NCBI RefSeq assembly: GCF_904846035.1
Contig: NZ_CAJGYT010000001.1
Coordinates: 868,001-932,000, forward strand
Reading direction: 5' to 3'
From: Psychrobacter aestuarii
Lineage (GTDB): Bacteria > Pseudomonadota > Gammaproteobacteria > Pseudomonadales > Moraxellaceae
Length of the DNA stretch: 64,000 nucleotides
Shown piece by piece: positions 18,248 through 27,670 of this stretch; positions within the stretch are counted from its first letter, which is position 1, and each line of letters opens with the position of its first letter. The position numbers and the translations under genes were made by a program. Below the pieces are notes generated by a model, which saw only the letters and a program-made list of their open reading frames with translations, did no database searches and had not been told where the DNA came from.

Positions 18248-19276
18248 TTATGGGGTTTCGCTGACGCTTGCGGTTGCGCGCGCTGCGTTGTCAGCGGCGC
18301 TTGCCACCACGTAGCGCGGGTTTATCATGCCATTGAGCAGCGCGTATGGCACCATCAGATCGACGGCTTCGGTATTGCCTGCCAGCAGCTCTTCTGATTG
18401 GTACACCATATGCAGCCCTTTGGCATCTAAATACCACTGCTTAGATAAGGCAAGCGGCCAATCGTCTTGTTGTTCAGGGGCGATGCCTTGCGTGCTGAGC
18501 CACTCTTTTTTGGCATTTTGAAAGGTTGCCAGCAGCTTTTGGTGCGTGATGTGCGGCAATAAAATGTCTGATAGCGTCAGCTGTAGCTGGGTCTGCATAT
18601 CGAGCATAATATAATGCGCAAACTGGCGCTGGAGTCCGTTGTCCTGCTCTGTCAAACGTACGATCAAATAACCTGTCTGTGCAGGGACTTTATTGTTGGC
18701 GGAAGCATCAATATTGCGGCGCTCGGCATCGTAGGTGTTGAGCACCAAGTCGGTGTCAATGGTTTGCTGCAAAGGCAAAGTGCTGACGCGCTGCTCGCTA
18801 TAGGCAATTTGATTGAATAGAATGCTGATGGTTTTTTTGGCGGTCTCATCTTGACTGGCAAGCGGCAGCTCAGGCGCTAAGATGCGCGCGATGGTCTGCC
18901 ACATAATGCTGGTCAGCCAAGGCTGTTCGGGGCGAAAACTTAAGGTATTCAGCTCAAACGATTGACACGCGTCCGCCGCTTTAGTGCAGCTGCGCTGACG
19001 GGCAATCGCTTGCTTGTGTGTGGTATTGATTGTAGGCGCTATGGTGTCGGTTTCCTCTACAGGCGTGACCACAGCGGTTGCGGCACGCTCAGCGTCGCGA
19101 CTGTCGGCGGCGGCGCTTGAGGTGCCATCAGCAAGCTCGGCGGCATCTGCTTCTGCCTGCTGCTCAAACATAGAATCTGGCTGCGGCTGACAACCAAGCA
19201 GCATCGTGATGGCAGCGGCACTAAAGGCTAAGCGCAGCCGTGATAGATAATGAGCGGGGCGATGGGTTGTGGTCAT
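18248..19276 (-). CDS. DUF3298-type lipoprotein
   Basis: A 342-residue predicted lipoprotein. The start at 19276 gives a signal peptide ending in MLLGCQP with a lipidated cysteine near residue 29. An Ala/Asp/Glu-rich linker runs to residue 80. The C-terminal 230 residues fit the DUF3298/RsiV-like fold: a strand reading LNTLSFRPEQPWL, then ISILFNQIAYSE, then GYLIVRLTEQD, then HYIMLDMQTQLQLTLSDILL and a final LHMVYQSEELLAGNTEAVDL. This domain occurs in lysozyme-binding anti-sigma factors and envelope lipoproteins. No sigma factor is nearby, so a generic envelope role is more likely. It is the first gene of the lipoprotein-TatD-tcdA string. Confidence 0.8.
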   Translation of the reverse strand: MTTTHRPAHYLSRLRLAFSAAAITMLLGCQPQPDSMFEQQAEADAAELADGTSSAAADSRDAERAATAVVTPVEETDTIAPTINTTHKQAIARQRSCTKAADACQSFELNTLSFRPEQPWLTSIMWQTIARILAPELPLASQDETAKKTISILFNQIAYSEQRVSTLPLQQTIDTDLVLNTYDAERRNIDASANNKVPAQTGYLIVRLTEQDNGLQRQFAHYIMLDMQTQLQLTLSDILLPHITHQKLLATFQNAKKEWLSTQGIAPEQQDDWPLALSKQWYLDAKGLHMVYQSEELLAGNTEAVDLMVPYALLNGMINPRYVVASAADNAARATASVSETP

Positions 19277-19417
19277 AGGACGTACTGTCAGCAGGTAAAC
19301 AATGATTTTTATAATAATACCCAAAATAGTAGCTTAAATAGACACCGCTTATCCTTTTCTATGACACAATTCCCACCAAAAGCCGTCGCGAATCATACAG
19401 CCCTTTTGCTTTTTGCC

Positions 19418-19615
19418 TTATTTGTCAGTATCTGTAGCGCTATTTTGCGCCGCGTCTTTGGCAGACAAGTTGGCACGAAGGCTACTGCGTCTTGGAATCA
19501 GTGCCAACGCTGTACCCGTAAGCAGTAGCAGCACCCACTTTTTAGCGGCTTTTTTGGGTGTTTGCGTTGGCGTGTTTTGCGGTGCATGTGGCGAATTTTT
19601 AGCTTTTTTTGACAT
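19418..19615 (-). CDS. small single-span membrane protein at the end of the gsp operon
   Basis: A 65-residue ORF beginning 17 bases after the gspD stop. It is supported by a GAGG eight bases before its ATG. The product is basic at the start (KKAKN ... TPKKAAKK), has one hydrophobic segment (WVLLLLTGTALALI) and a short polar tail. I do not recognise it. The ribosome binding site, tight spacing and membrane topology favour a real gene over chance. Confidence 0.55.
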   Translation of the reverse strand: MSKKAKNSPHAPQNTPTQTPKKAAKKWVLLLLTGTALALIPRRSSLRANLSAKDAAQNSATDTDK

Positions 19616-19632
19616 TGGCTTTCCTCAAGGCG

Positions 19633-21918
19633 TTAGCGCTGTAGCGGATAAGTGCGCAGTCCGCTGATATTGGTACTGCTGCCTGCATTGTCATCGACTC
19701 TGGTAAAGCCGCTGGGCGTGGTGGTCTGGTCGCGCTTCGGCACCAGTGGATTGAGCGGCATCAACTCATAATCAGGGTCGACATTGCCATCCCAGCCTTG
19801 TGTACCACTAAACGGCAGCTGTTTGATGGTGCCGTTTTTATCAATGACCAGTTGCAATACGCGCATCTGATTGTATTTGCGCTCAGTCACACTCGCCACC
19901 GCACCGCCATCACGCAAGATGGTGGGCTGCAAAAAGATAATCAGGTTGCTTTTTTGCGTGCTGTCATTGTCCGAGCGGAACAGGCGCCCGATGACGGGCA
20001 CATTGCCCAGACCCGGTACTTTTTGCTGATTGGTGGTGCTGTTTTCACGCATCAAGCCGCCTAGGGCAATGGTCTGCTGGTCATCTGCCAAGATGGTGGT
20101 GTTGATCAGGCTTTTATTGGTAATCAAGCCGCTGGCGTTCGAGGTACTGCCAGGCACGACCGAGGACACTTCTTGCGATACTTCAAGACGTACAGTGCCG
20201 TTGTCACCGATGTGCGGTATGACGTTTAGGTTGATACCAATATCTTTACGCTCAATGGTCTGAAACGGGTTGTCTGAGCTGTTACCACTCGTGGTATACG
20301 ATCCTGTGACAAAGGGCACGTTTTGTCCCACGAGAATGCTTGCTTTTTCATTGTCCAAGGTCAAGATAGACGGCATGGATAACAGGTTGGCACTGGTGGT
20401 GGAATCCAGCGCCTGCAAAATCGCGCCATAAAACTGCGCGTTGCCATTGCTGTCTTTGCTGCTGTCGCCAATACCGATAAGCGCGCCTGCGATAGAGCTT
20501 GCGGCAGCGCTGATGGCGCTCGATGAGCCGCCTGACAATGCGGCGGCGGCAAGCGAGGTGGCACTGGCACCGACGTTTCTAAAGTTGACCACGCCATAGC
20601 CGCTATTGGCATTGCCGAGCGCCCACTGAACGCCAAGCTGCTTGGCATCATCGCCCGATATTTCGACAATAGCCGCTTGAATCAACACCTGTGCGCGGCG
20701 GCTGTCCAGCTGATTGACCGCGTCTTCAATCTCTAGCATCAGCTCAGGCGCGGCATTGACGATGACCGCGTTTTGGGTTTCATCCGCGATGATGCTAAAG
20801 GGTCGACCGCCGATACCACCCGCGCCTGTACTGCCAACACGGCTGCCTGTCGTATTGCCCACCGCGCCCGCAGGGCTTGGTGTGGGCGTGATGGTGTTGC
20901 TGGTGCTTAGGGTCGCCGCGCCACTACTGGCATTATCTAATGAGGCTGGCTCTAGCGTTGAGGTCGCCCCTGTGCTATTAATCGATTGATTGGCGAGCAG
21001 ACCGCGCAGCATCTCGGCGATGTGCCCTGCGCTGGCGTATTTTAGACGAAACACGCGCAGACCGCTTAGGCGGCGGGTGGGTATGGTATCGAGCTGCTCG
21101 ACCATGGCTTGGACTTTGGCAATCATCTCAGGACTGCCTTTGACCAGCAAACGGTCGCTTGCGGAGTCGGCAATGACTTTTAGCTGATTGTTACCCGTAG
21201 CCTGTGCGCCACCTGCCCCTGCGGTCAAGGCGCTAATCAGCTCCATCATCCGCTCAGCATCGACATGGCGCAGCGGGATGACGCGCAAGCTGTCATTGAC
21301 ATTGCTGTCCAAATCACGAATCAAGGCGGTCAGTTGATTGAGGCTGTCGGCACGGTCAGAGAGTACCAAGGCGTTGACCCCTGAGACGGCAGCAGCATGC
21401 GCGGACTGCGGCATCAAGGGACGAATCGCGCCTAGAATTTCTGCCGCTTGGGTATTGGTCAAATAAATCACGCGGGTGGCGAGCGCCTCGCCTGCACTGT
21501 TGCCGCGCAAATCGACCGCAACGCCCGATTGTTTGGCGACGGCATCGGGAACCAGTTTAATAGTGTTGCCCGAGTCAATCGCCGCGATACCATTGACCTG
21601 CATGACACTCAAAAACAGCTGATAAATCTCTTCGCGTGACAGCGCACGGTTAGAGATGACTGTCACATTGCCATTAATACGCGGGTCGAGCACAAAGTTT
21701 TGATTGGTAATGGTCGCCACTTCGTTAATAAACGCTTTGATATCGGCATCTTGCAGATTGACTTTCCAGCTCTCGGCATTGGCAAAGCCTGTCGCAGCGG
21801 CCCACAGCGGCACGCTCAAGCACAGTACGCGCAGCGCACGCACCAAGGGCGTCACGATGGGTTGTAGCGCGGATATGCCGACATGATACACACTTGTTTT
21901 GGTCATACCTTTAGTCAT
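19633..21918 (-). CDS. gspD: type II secretion system secretin GspD
   Basis: A 761-residue outer-membrane secretin. After a signal peptide ending around ATGFANAESW come the N0 domain (WKVNLQDADIKAFINEVATI), N1-N3 repeats (VIYLTNTQAAEILGAIRPL, VIPLRHVDAERMMELISALT, VFRLKYASAGHIAEMLRGLL) and a Ser/Thr/Gly-rich N3 loop. The C-terminal secretin core follows (VLIQAAIVEISGD, PSILTLDNEKASILVGQNVP, VPGLGNVPVIGRLFRSD). The ATG at 21918 is chosen over a GTG at 21939. It lies about 60 bases after gspC. The other gsp genes (E to M) are not adjacent, so this system is encoded at more than one locus. Confidence 0.95.
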   Translation of the reverse strand: MTKGMTKTSVYHVGISALQPIVTPLVRALRVLCLSVPLWAAATGFANAESWKVNLQDADIKAFINEVATITNQNFVLDPRINGNVTVISNRALSREEIYQLFLSVMQVNGIAAIDSGNTIKLVPDAVAKQSGVAVDLRGNSAGEALATRVIYLTNTQAAEILGAIRPLMPQSAHAAAVSGVNALVLSDRADSLNQLTALIRDLDSNVNDSLRVIPLRHVDAERMMELISALTAGAGGAQATGNNQLKVIADSASDRLLVKGSPEMIAKVQAMVEQLDTIPTRRLSGLRVFRLKYASAGHIAEMLRGLLANQSINSTGATSTLEPASLDNASSGAATLSTSNTITPTPSPAGAVGNTTGSRVGSTGAGGIGGRPFSIIADETQNAVIVNAAPELMLEIEDAVNQLDSRRAQVLIQAAIVEISGDDAKQLGVQWALGNANSGYGVVNFRNVGASATSLAAAALSGGSSSAISAAASSIAGALIGIGDSSKDSNGNAQFYGAILQALDSTTSANLLSMPSILTLDNEKASILVGQNVPFVTGSYTTSGNSSDNPFQTIERKDIGINLNVIPHIGDNGTVRLEVSQEVSSVVPGSTSNASGLITNKSLINTTILADDQQTIALGGLMRENSTTNQQKVPGLGNVPVIGRLFRSDNDSTQKSNLIIFLQPTILRDGGAVASVTERKYNQMRVLQLVIDKNGTIKQLPFSGTQGWDGNVDPDYELMPLNPLVPKRDQTTTPSGFTRVDDNAGSSTNISGLRTYPLQR

Positions 21919-21979
21919 AGTTACTCGCTGTTGTGTCACTCATTACCTAAAAAACATAAAAACTTCGGGGCGGCGCACC

Positions 21980-22939
21980 TTAGAACTGCTGGCGGATGGT
22001 AATTACCTGTTCGCCGCGCTGGACTTGAATTTGTGCCTCACCCGACTGCTGCACTTGCTTGAGTAGCGCGGCGTCTTGGGTGGGGTTGCTGCCCACATTT
22101 TGTCCATTGACGCTCAGCACCCTATCGCCCGACTCTAGCCCCAAGCGGTTGCGGATATTAGCTGGCATGGCGGCGGTGACCTGATAGCCATTGCCAGACG
22201 CCATGACGCCCATTCGGCTCAGATAGCTGGCAGGGTTTTCGCTCAGCGCTTCTGCCGCACTGTCCACCGCTGAGGCAGGATTGCTGCTTGGCGCAGGGGC
22301 GGCACCACTGTCACGGTCATCATTGTTGCTCGGCGGGACGTTTGGGTTTACTGCGGGTGCATTGGGCATGATATTTGGTAAGTTGGCGAGACCGTCATAG
22401 GCAGGCAAGCCGTTATTCATCTCAGGCAGGCGCTCATTACTCACTGCGTTGGGCGCTGGTTGTTTTTGGTCCAACGACATGTTGTCCGCAAGGCGTACCA
22501 CGATTTGTTTGTTTTGCGCGTCGCTGATCACGGCGGTGTTCCAATCGACCGCAACCAGCGTGTATTGTGTGCCTTTTAGCGTGCTGCCAATACGGTAATT
22601 GTGTACTTCCCCATTGACCGCGAGCATGGCGGAGGACAGTGAGGCAGGCTCAGCGAGGAGCACTCCTGTCAGGCTCACGTTGGGCGGCGGCGGCGCAGGC
22701 GCAGTGCTGGGCGCAGCATCAGCAAACAAAGCAAAAAGCGCGTTGTTTTGCGCGGCAGGGCTGCTTTGACTCATGAGCGGCACCACAGGCAAGGCAGGCG
22801 CGGTGGGCGGCGCAAGCAGCAACCACAATAGCCGTGCGCCCACCCAACACAGCCAAACAATCGCCAAAAATAGCCACAGCGCGCCTGTGCGTTGTAGCCG
22901 TGCCAACCACGGTTTCAGTGCAGTCATGGTCACCGTCAT
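21980..22939 (-). CDS. gspC: type II secretion system protein GspC
   Basis: A 319-residue inner-membrane protein linking the secretin to the inner-membrane platform. One N-terminal span (LWLFLAIVWLCWVGARLLWL) is followed by a proline-rich linker. The homology region comes next (VSLTGVLLAEPASLSSAMLA, YRIGSTLKGTQYTLVAVDWN). A C-terminal PDZ-like domain (RNRLGLESGDRVLSVNGQNV, ending VQRGEQVITIRQQF) completes it. Its ATG overlaps the gspN stop (TGATG) and gspD follows. The PDZ type matches GspC of Pseudomonas/Acinetobacter systems rather than the coiled-coil variant. Confidence 0.93.
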   Translation of the reverse strand: MTVTMTALKPWLARLQRTGALWLFLAIVWLCWVGARLLWLLLAPPTAPALPVVPLMSQSSPAAQNNALFALFADAAPSTAPAPPPPNVSLTGVLLAEPASLSSAMLAVNGEVHNYRIGSTLKGTQYTLVAVDWNTAVISDAQNKQIVVRLADNMSLDQKQPAPNAVSNERLPEMNNGLPAYDGLANLPNIMPNAPAVNPNVPPSNNDDRDSGAAPAPSSNPASAVDSAAEALSENPASYLSRMGVMASGNGYQVTAAMPANIRNRLGLESGDRVLSVNGQNVGSNPTQDAALLKQVQQSGEAQIQVQRGEQVITIRQQF

Positions 22940-23739
22940 CAGCGCGCCCCCAACTGGGTAATGGGCTGACGCACATTGACAACATTGGTATCTTGCGGCG
23001 CTTTGCCTTGATAGCTTGGCATTTGCTCAAGCAGGCGCTGGGTCAAGCTGATATCGAGCATCTGCGTGCCATCAAGATAAATATCACCCAAGCGCTTGTC
23101 TTGATTGTCCAATAACTGCATGTGTAGACGCGACTGCGCGTCCTTTTGCACCGCGCTCAGTTGTGCGTGCATCGGTGGCAACGTCAGATACATATACTGC
23201 CCGCCTTTTGGGTAGCCGAGCATACCGCCGACCCACGTCAGCTGACCGTCCGCCTCATCAAACCCCGCTGCGCGTCCCTCGTCCGCTTTTTGGTAGCTTA
23301 ACCGCACATTGTTGGCCTGTATGGGCGCGTCTGGCAGCTGCCAGCTGACCCATTGACGCAGTGTCTCTGGTGCGATTTTGCCGTCCATATTCTCCACTTG
23401 CCATCCTTGACGATGGATGCGTGCTTCGCCAGACAAGCGCGTTTGTCCCGATTGCAGCTCGACATCCGCGCCTACTGTGCCCAAGAGCAGCTGCCATGGT
23501 TGCCACGTCCACGTACCAGCGCCAGTCAAGGCAGTATTGCCGCTTGGCAGCTGCCACACCAATGACCCCTGCCAGAGATTGCCCGACACGTACTGCACAT
23601 AGCGGTTGTCCGCAGCGTATTTGTCCAGCAGCCACGATGCGGGCATCTGTACGATGACCATCAGCATAAACACCATACAGCCGACCAGCCACCACAGCTT
23701 ACGCGGACGCTTTTGGGCAACGTCAGAGGATTTCGCCAC
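22939..23739 (-). CDS. gspN: type II secretion system protein GspN
   Basis: A 266-residue bitopic inner-membrane protein. The N-terminal span is LWWLVGCMVFMLMVIVQMPA, followed by a beta-rich periplasmic region with WQGSLVWQLPSG and the LWQG-type signature of GspN. It starts with GTG at 23739; no better ATG lies nearby. GspN is an accessory component that is dispensable in several systems. The order gspN-gspC-gspD with overlapping ends indicates one operon. Confidence 0.88.
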   Translation of the reverse strand: MAKSSDVAQKRPRKLWWLVGCMVFMLMVIVQMPASWLLDKYAADNRYVQYVSGNLWQGSLVWQLPSGNTALTGAGTWTWQPWQLLLGTVGADVELQSGQTRLSGEARIHRQGWQVENMDGKIAPETLRQWVSWQLPDAPIQANNVRLSYQKADEGRAAGFDEADGQLTWVGGMLGYPKGGQYMYLTLPPMHAQLSAVQKDAQSRLHMQLLDNQDKRLGDIYLDGTQMLDISLTQRLLEQMPSYQGKAPQDTNVVNVRQPITQLGAR

Positions 23740-23813
23740 GGCTCACTACTCTTTAATAACAGATAAAAACGTCACTATCATAACAAACAATCGCTGATTA
23801 ATAACAGTAAAAA

Positions 23814-23843
23814 AGCCAGTATCTGCATAAGTAGATACTGGCT
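23814..23843 (-). terminator. rho-independent terminator downstream of the H-NS gene
   Basis: An 11-bp perfect stem pairs bases 23814-23824 with 23833-23843. A run of A on plus just below reads as T on minus. It terminates the minus-strand H-NS transcript before gspN. A second 11-bp perfect inverted repeat lies at 23881-23891/23902-23912. Confidence 0.85.
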
Positions 23844-23933
23844 CTTTGCTTGCCTATCGGTATGAAGAGTCTAACGCTGATTTATGACATCTTATTGAAA
23901 TGATGTCATAAATCCATCGTGCTTCTCTGACTA

Positions 23934-24251
23934 TTACACAGCGAAGTCTTCGATGTCTTGACCGTTTTCTATCGCGTTCACAAGCCACGTTGGTTTACGA
24001 CCACGACCTGTCCACGTCTCACTTGGGTTTTCAGTGTTGCGGTATTTGATGCTGCGTTTTTTCTCTAGGCTTTGACCTGCCTTTAGAATCTCATCGATGG
24101 TGGTGTTGCATTGTTCAGCGATGGCTTCAAATTGCGTGTACGCGTCATATAGGCGTTGGTCTTGTTTTTTGCTGATCAATTGCTGTGCGTTTTCAGTAAT
24201 GGCGCGCAGTTCATCAACGTTTAAGCTTTCTAGATCGATATTCTTGCTCAT
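23934..24251 (-). CDS. H-NS family nucleoid-associated protein
   Basis: A 105-residue DNA-binding protein of the H-NS/StpA type, expected to bind AT-rich DNA and silence transcription. The N-terminal 55 residues are a helical oligomerisation region (LESLNVDELRAITENAQQLI). The C-terminal domain contains TWTGRGRKPTWL, matching the conserved AT-hook-like loop TxxGRGRxPxW. The ATG at 24251 with AGAGG upstream is preferred over 24296. The long AT-rich upstream region suggests autoregulation. The AT-rich segment at 31.3-34.1 kb is the kind of sequence such a protein would silence. Confidence 0.92.
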   Translation of the reverse strand: MSKNIDLESLNVDELRAITENAQQLISKKQDQRLYDAYTQFEAIAEQCNTTIDEILKAGQSLEKKRSIKYRNTENPSETWTGRGRKPTWLVNAIENGQDIEDFAV

Positions 24252-24777
24252 AATAACCTCTGCTGTTATACATCGTTGTTTTAAATGGGTCGACATGCGC
24301 TTTTATTGTTATTCATCACTGAGCAATTTTATGGTGGCATTGCCTAAGTTTATGGACAGACAGCGCTGATAAACGTCTGACTAAAAGCACGTATCAATCA
24401 TACAGGCATAATGTCAAACCGCGCTTTATGGCCAAAGAACAACAATAAATCATGTAGGTGCAAAATATTAGCATATTAATTTCTATTAATGAACAGATAT
24501 GTTTGTTAAAAACGTTATTATCAGTTTTATTAATCAATAAAAGAAAAACAAAAATAGAATATCTATCTGTCGTTTTTTAGAAAAGAACACCCATTTTATG
24601 ATTTTTCTTTATTTTATAGCCGACATTTTTTTATAAAAACAAGCTATCTTTTTTTTGTACACTTTTTACTTTGACCTTTCAGTAGTCTTTTAAACGGTAC
24701 AACCACCTTGTTTTTAGTGACTTCGTATGGCGGATGGCGGGCTGCATGAACGCATATCTCCCTAAACACTGCGCCAT
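24252..24777 (-). promoter_or_regulatory. AT-rich intergenic region with likely H-NS gene promoter
   Basis: About 530 bases without a credible gene. On minus, TTGACA at 24412-24417 could be a -35 box, with a weak -10 (GATACG, 24390-24395) 16 bases away. Bases 24440-24660 are extremely AT-rich with long A and T runs, consistent with bent DNA and self-binding by H-NS. I see no repeats or ORFs of interest. Confidence 0.4.
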
Positions 24778-24801
24778 AAAAAACCCAGCACAGGGCTGGG
24801 T
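24778..24801 (-). terminator. rho-independent terminator of ssb
   Basis: ACCCAGC (24783-24789) pairs with GCTGGGT (24795-24801). An A-run at 24778-24783 becomes the T-tract on minus, just after the ssb stop. Confidence 0.85.
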
Positions 24802-24833
24802 CTTTGGGTGATACGTCACGGGCAATCTTAGAC

Positions 24834-25415
24834 TTAGAACGGGATATCGTCATCCACAGGCGTGTCTGGCATGGCGTTGTTTGAGCTGCCTTGGCTTGGC
24901 GCTGAAAACGCATTGTTTTGGCTGTTTTGGTTAAAGCTGTTTTGATTGGGGTTGCCAAAGTTGTTTTGACCGCCCTGATTGCTTGGGTTGTTTTGATAGC
25001 CACCTTGGTTTTGCGGCGCATTGTTGTATGGCTGTGGTGCGCTGTTTTGGCTAAAGCCTTGGCTCTGTGGCTGACCTGCGCCCGCGCTGTCGAGCATTTG
25101 CATTTGATTGGCGCGAATCTCAGTGATGTAGCGGTCTTGACCGTTTTGGTCTTGGTATTTACGCGTACGTAGGCTGCCCTCAATATACACCTTGCTACCT
25201 TTACGTAGATACTGCGCCGCCACTTCGGCAAGACGATTGTTCAATACAATACGGTGCCATTCGGTCGCTTCGCGCTTTTCGCCGCTTTGCTTATCTGTCC
25301 ACTGCTCTGAGGTGGCAACCGAGATATTGGTCACCGTACCGCCATTACTAAAGGTTTTGCTATCTGGGTCAGCGCCCAAGTTACCAACGATAATTACTTT
25401 ATTTACACCGCGCAT
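24834..25415 (-). CDS. ssb: single-stranded DNA-binding protein
   Basis: A 193-residue SSB. The OB fold fills residues 1-110 ([60 protein letters not shown]). A Gln/Asn/Gly-rich disordered linker of about 70 residues follows, then the acidic tip DDDIPF that recruits partner proteins. The linker repeats units such as QGGYQNN and QGGQNN. It is read from ATG 25415 with AAGGA upstream, and follows the MFS gene on the same strand with a 98-base gap. The ssb/uvrA neighbourhood is common in gammaproteobacteria, here with an MFS gene between. Confidence 0.97.
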   Translation of the reverse strand: MRGVNKVIIVGNLGADPDSKTFSNGGTVTNISVATSEQWTDKQSGEKREATEWHRIVLNNRLAEVAAQYLRKGSKVYIEGSLRTRKYQDQNGQDRYITEIRANQMQMLDSAGAGQPQSQGFSQNSAPQPYNNAPQNQGGYQNNPSNQGGQNNFGNPNQNSFNQNSQNNAFSAPSQGSSNNAMPDTPVDDDIPF

Positions 25416-25513
25416 AATCGTTATCCTTATTTCTATGAATGTGTTCTATAAACGGTTGTCTATAAATAGATAGCGAGCATCATTTTTGATGATTCACTGT
25501 ACCCAATTTTGGT

Positions 25514-26878
25514 TCAAATATCTAGAGGACGCTCTGCAAGATGCGACAACGCTTGTCGCGAATCGTCATTGAGTCGTTGTTTGTCCAGCTTTAGATAGGC
25601 GACGCGCTCTTTTGCCATCACCACCAGCTCGTCCACGCCGTCCACCGCCAGCATTGCTGCTGTCCATTTTTGGATGTCGGTGTCTTTAGGAATCGTGACG
25701 GTAGTGCTCGACAGATACGGCGGCTGAGCAATCGGCATAATAATCAACAATGCCACGACCATCACCGCTGCCAAAATCCCCCACGACAAGCCCACAGGCT
25801 GATGCAGCAACATACCGCCCAGCGCCCCGCCGACAAACGCACCAAAAAACTGACTGGACGAGTTTAGCCCCATCGCTGTTGCTTTATTGGTCACAGGCGC
25901 GCGCTTGGATATCCATGAGGGAATGGTCGCCTCAAGCAAATTAAAGCCCATAAAGTACAGCAGCAAACCGCCGATGATGCCAATACTCCACTGTGCACCG
26001 AGCGCCAAGGCAATCAGTGCCACGCTCATCAGCGCAATCGCACCCAAAAACACTTGGCGCATTTTGCGTTTTTTCTCAGCAATGATGATAAAGGGAATGG
26101 CGATGGCAAAACCAATCAACAAAAGCGGCAGATACACCATGCCTTGCTGACGTACCGACAATCCCAGCACCTCTGACAGCTGATGCGGCAATAGCACAAA
26201 TATCGCGGTCATGGTCAAATGCAGGGCAAAAATACTGATGTGTAAGCGGTTTAAATCGCCGATTTTTAGCACTTCTGCCAGCTGGGTCTTTATCGATTTG
26301 TTTGCCAGATTGTGCTTAAGCATACGCACAGGCGACGGCACTGCCCACAGTAGCCCCATCGCCAGCACCGCAAACACTGCCGTCAGCCAAAACAGCCCTG
26401 AGATGCCGACCAAGCCGACCAATAAGGGTCCAAAAGCAAACGCCAGCATAATCGAGCTGGCAATGGTCAAGCCCATCGCCGCCATGGCTTTGGTGCGAAA
26501 TTCTTCGCGCGTGACATCGGCAAGCAGCGCCATCAGCACCGCCGATACCGCGCCACTACCCGCCAGCGCGCGACCCAAAATCACTTGATAAATATCGGTC
26601 GCGGTCGCCGCCAAAATACCGCCCAGCGCAAACAAAACCAGCCCCAAAAAGATAATCGGCTTACGTGGCAATTTGTCAGCAGCAATACTCATCGGAATCT
26701 GAAAAATCGCCTGTCCCAGTCCGTATATCCCGACCGCAAGACCGATTAAAAAAGGTGTGGCATGTGTATAATTGTCTCCATAAACCGAAAATACTGGCAC
26801 AATCATAAACAGACCAACCATACGCAAGGCAAAAATACCGCCAATGCCTAAGGTTGCGCGTTTTTCTATGCTATTCAT
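25514..26878 (-). CDS. YajR-like MFS transporter
   Basis: A 454-residue major facilitator with about 12 predicted spans. Motif A is IAADKLPRKPIIF, and motif C-like ALAGSGAVSAVLMALLADVT follows. After the last span comes a cytoplasmic tail of about 70 residues (DIQKWTAAMLAVDGVDELVV) resembling the ferredoxin-like domain of E. coli YajR. The substrate is unknown; YajR itself is a proton-driven putative drug exporter. GAGG precedes the ATG by five bases. The gene is divergent from uvrA across a 792-base gap. Confidence 0.9.
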   Translation of the reverse strand: MNSIEKRATLGIGGIFALRMVGLFMIVPVFSVYGDNYTHATPFLIGLAVGIYGLGQAIFQIPMSIAADKLPRKPIIFLGLVLFALGGILAATATDIYQVILGRALAGSGAVSAVLMALLADVTREEFRTKAMAAMGLTIASSIMLAFAFGPLLVGLVGISGLFWLTAVFAVLAMGLLWAVPSPVRMLKHNLANKSIKTQLAEVLKIGDLNRLHISIFALHLTMTAIFVLLPHQLSEVLGLSVRQQGMVYLPLLLIGFAIAIPFIIIAEKKRKMRQVFLGAIALMSVALIALALGAQWSIGIIGGLLLYFMGFNLLEATIPSWISKRAPVTNKATAMGLNSSSQFFGAFVGGALGGMLLHQPVGLSWGILAAVMVVALLIIMPIAQPPYLSSTTVTIPKDTDIQKWTAAMLAVDGVDELVVMAKERVAYLKLDKQRLNDDSRQALSHLAERPLDI

Positions 26879-27670
26879 ACTCGCCTCACAGCTCTACTAC
26901 GTATCAATTGAACCCGCAGGCATCAATCAAGCCCCACATTATAAAACATTCAGCCCTACGCTGCTGAAGGTTTTCTACCCATGCCAACAGCCGACCCACC
27001 GCGCATGCTTGACGCATCTGCGCTGTGCCACGTTTCATGCTGCTGCTCGCGCCATCAAGATACAAAAAAAATGGCAAAACCAAGGGCTTATAGCCACGTT
27101 TTGCCTTGAATAATGGCACGTGAACAACAATAAAGAGAGGTACACAAGCAAACAACCTGCCGCAGCCTATCCGTCGTCTGTCATGGCTACGGCATTTCAA
27201 CAATAAACAACACAGCATCAACAACGCTGAACAACATACCAGCATAACCGCGCGGCGTATCATGATAGCGTAGTGCTCATAATGGGCACGGCGGCAAAAA
27301 ATAAAAGTCTTTTTTATAACGCGCTGTTTTGCGCGGTCGCTTGTGCTTATTTTTATAAAACAACCCAGCAGTGACGCCAAATAAAGACACAGCGCTATAC
27401 GTCGCTCTGTCTTTTGAATTGTCTGTTTTGCTGCCTACAAATGCGTTATAAACCCCTATATATGGTGATGATTTTTTCGCTATTGTCTGTTTGCTATTGC
27501 AGCATAAATGGCGCATTTATCGCGAAATAAGCCCCGTTTATAACGGCTGTTTTTATAAATTTGATAAAGGCAATCTTTGTTGATTTCCTTTTTTGTTTTG
27601 ATTTTTTTGTGACAAACCCTGATTTTGGGTTTTAAAAAACGTGTATTAACCAATAGGAAACCAAAAACCG
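26879..27670. promoter_or_regulatory. long divergent intergenic region between the MFS gene and uvrA
   Basis: About 790 bases with no convincing gene. A 158-codon minus-strand frame (26904-27380) has unnatural composition rich in Cys and Arg and no ribosome binding site. Two imperfect direct repeats of TTATAACGGCTGTTTT lie at 27314-27330 (one extra base) and 27538-27553. The segment nearest uvrA is AT-rich and probably carries its promoter, with AGGAAA upstream of the ATG. I see no LexA-type palindrome. Confidence 0.4.

Noticed and set aside
24644-25231. 195-codon minus-strand frame overlapping and extending beyond ssb
   Set aside because: It is a shifted frame of the repetitive SSB linker (Lys/Thr-rich translation) that crosses the ssb terminator. 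It has no ribosome binding site.
26904-27380. 158-codon minus-strand frame in the MFS-uvrA gap
   Set aside because: Cys/Arg-rich translation with no domain, no ribosome binding site and no conserved pattern. Treated as non-coding.
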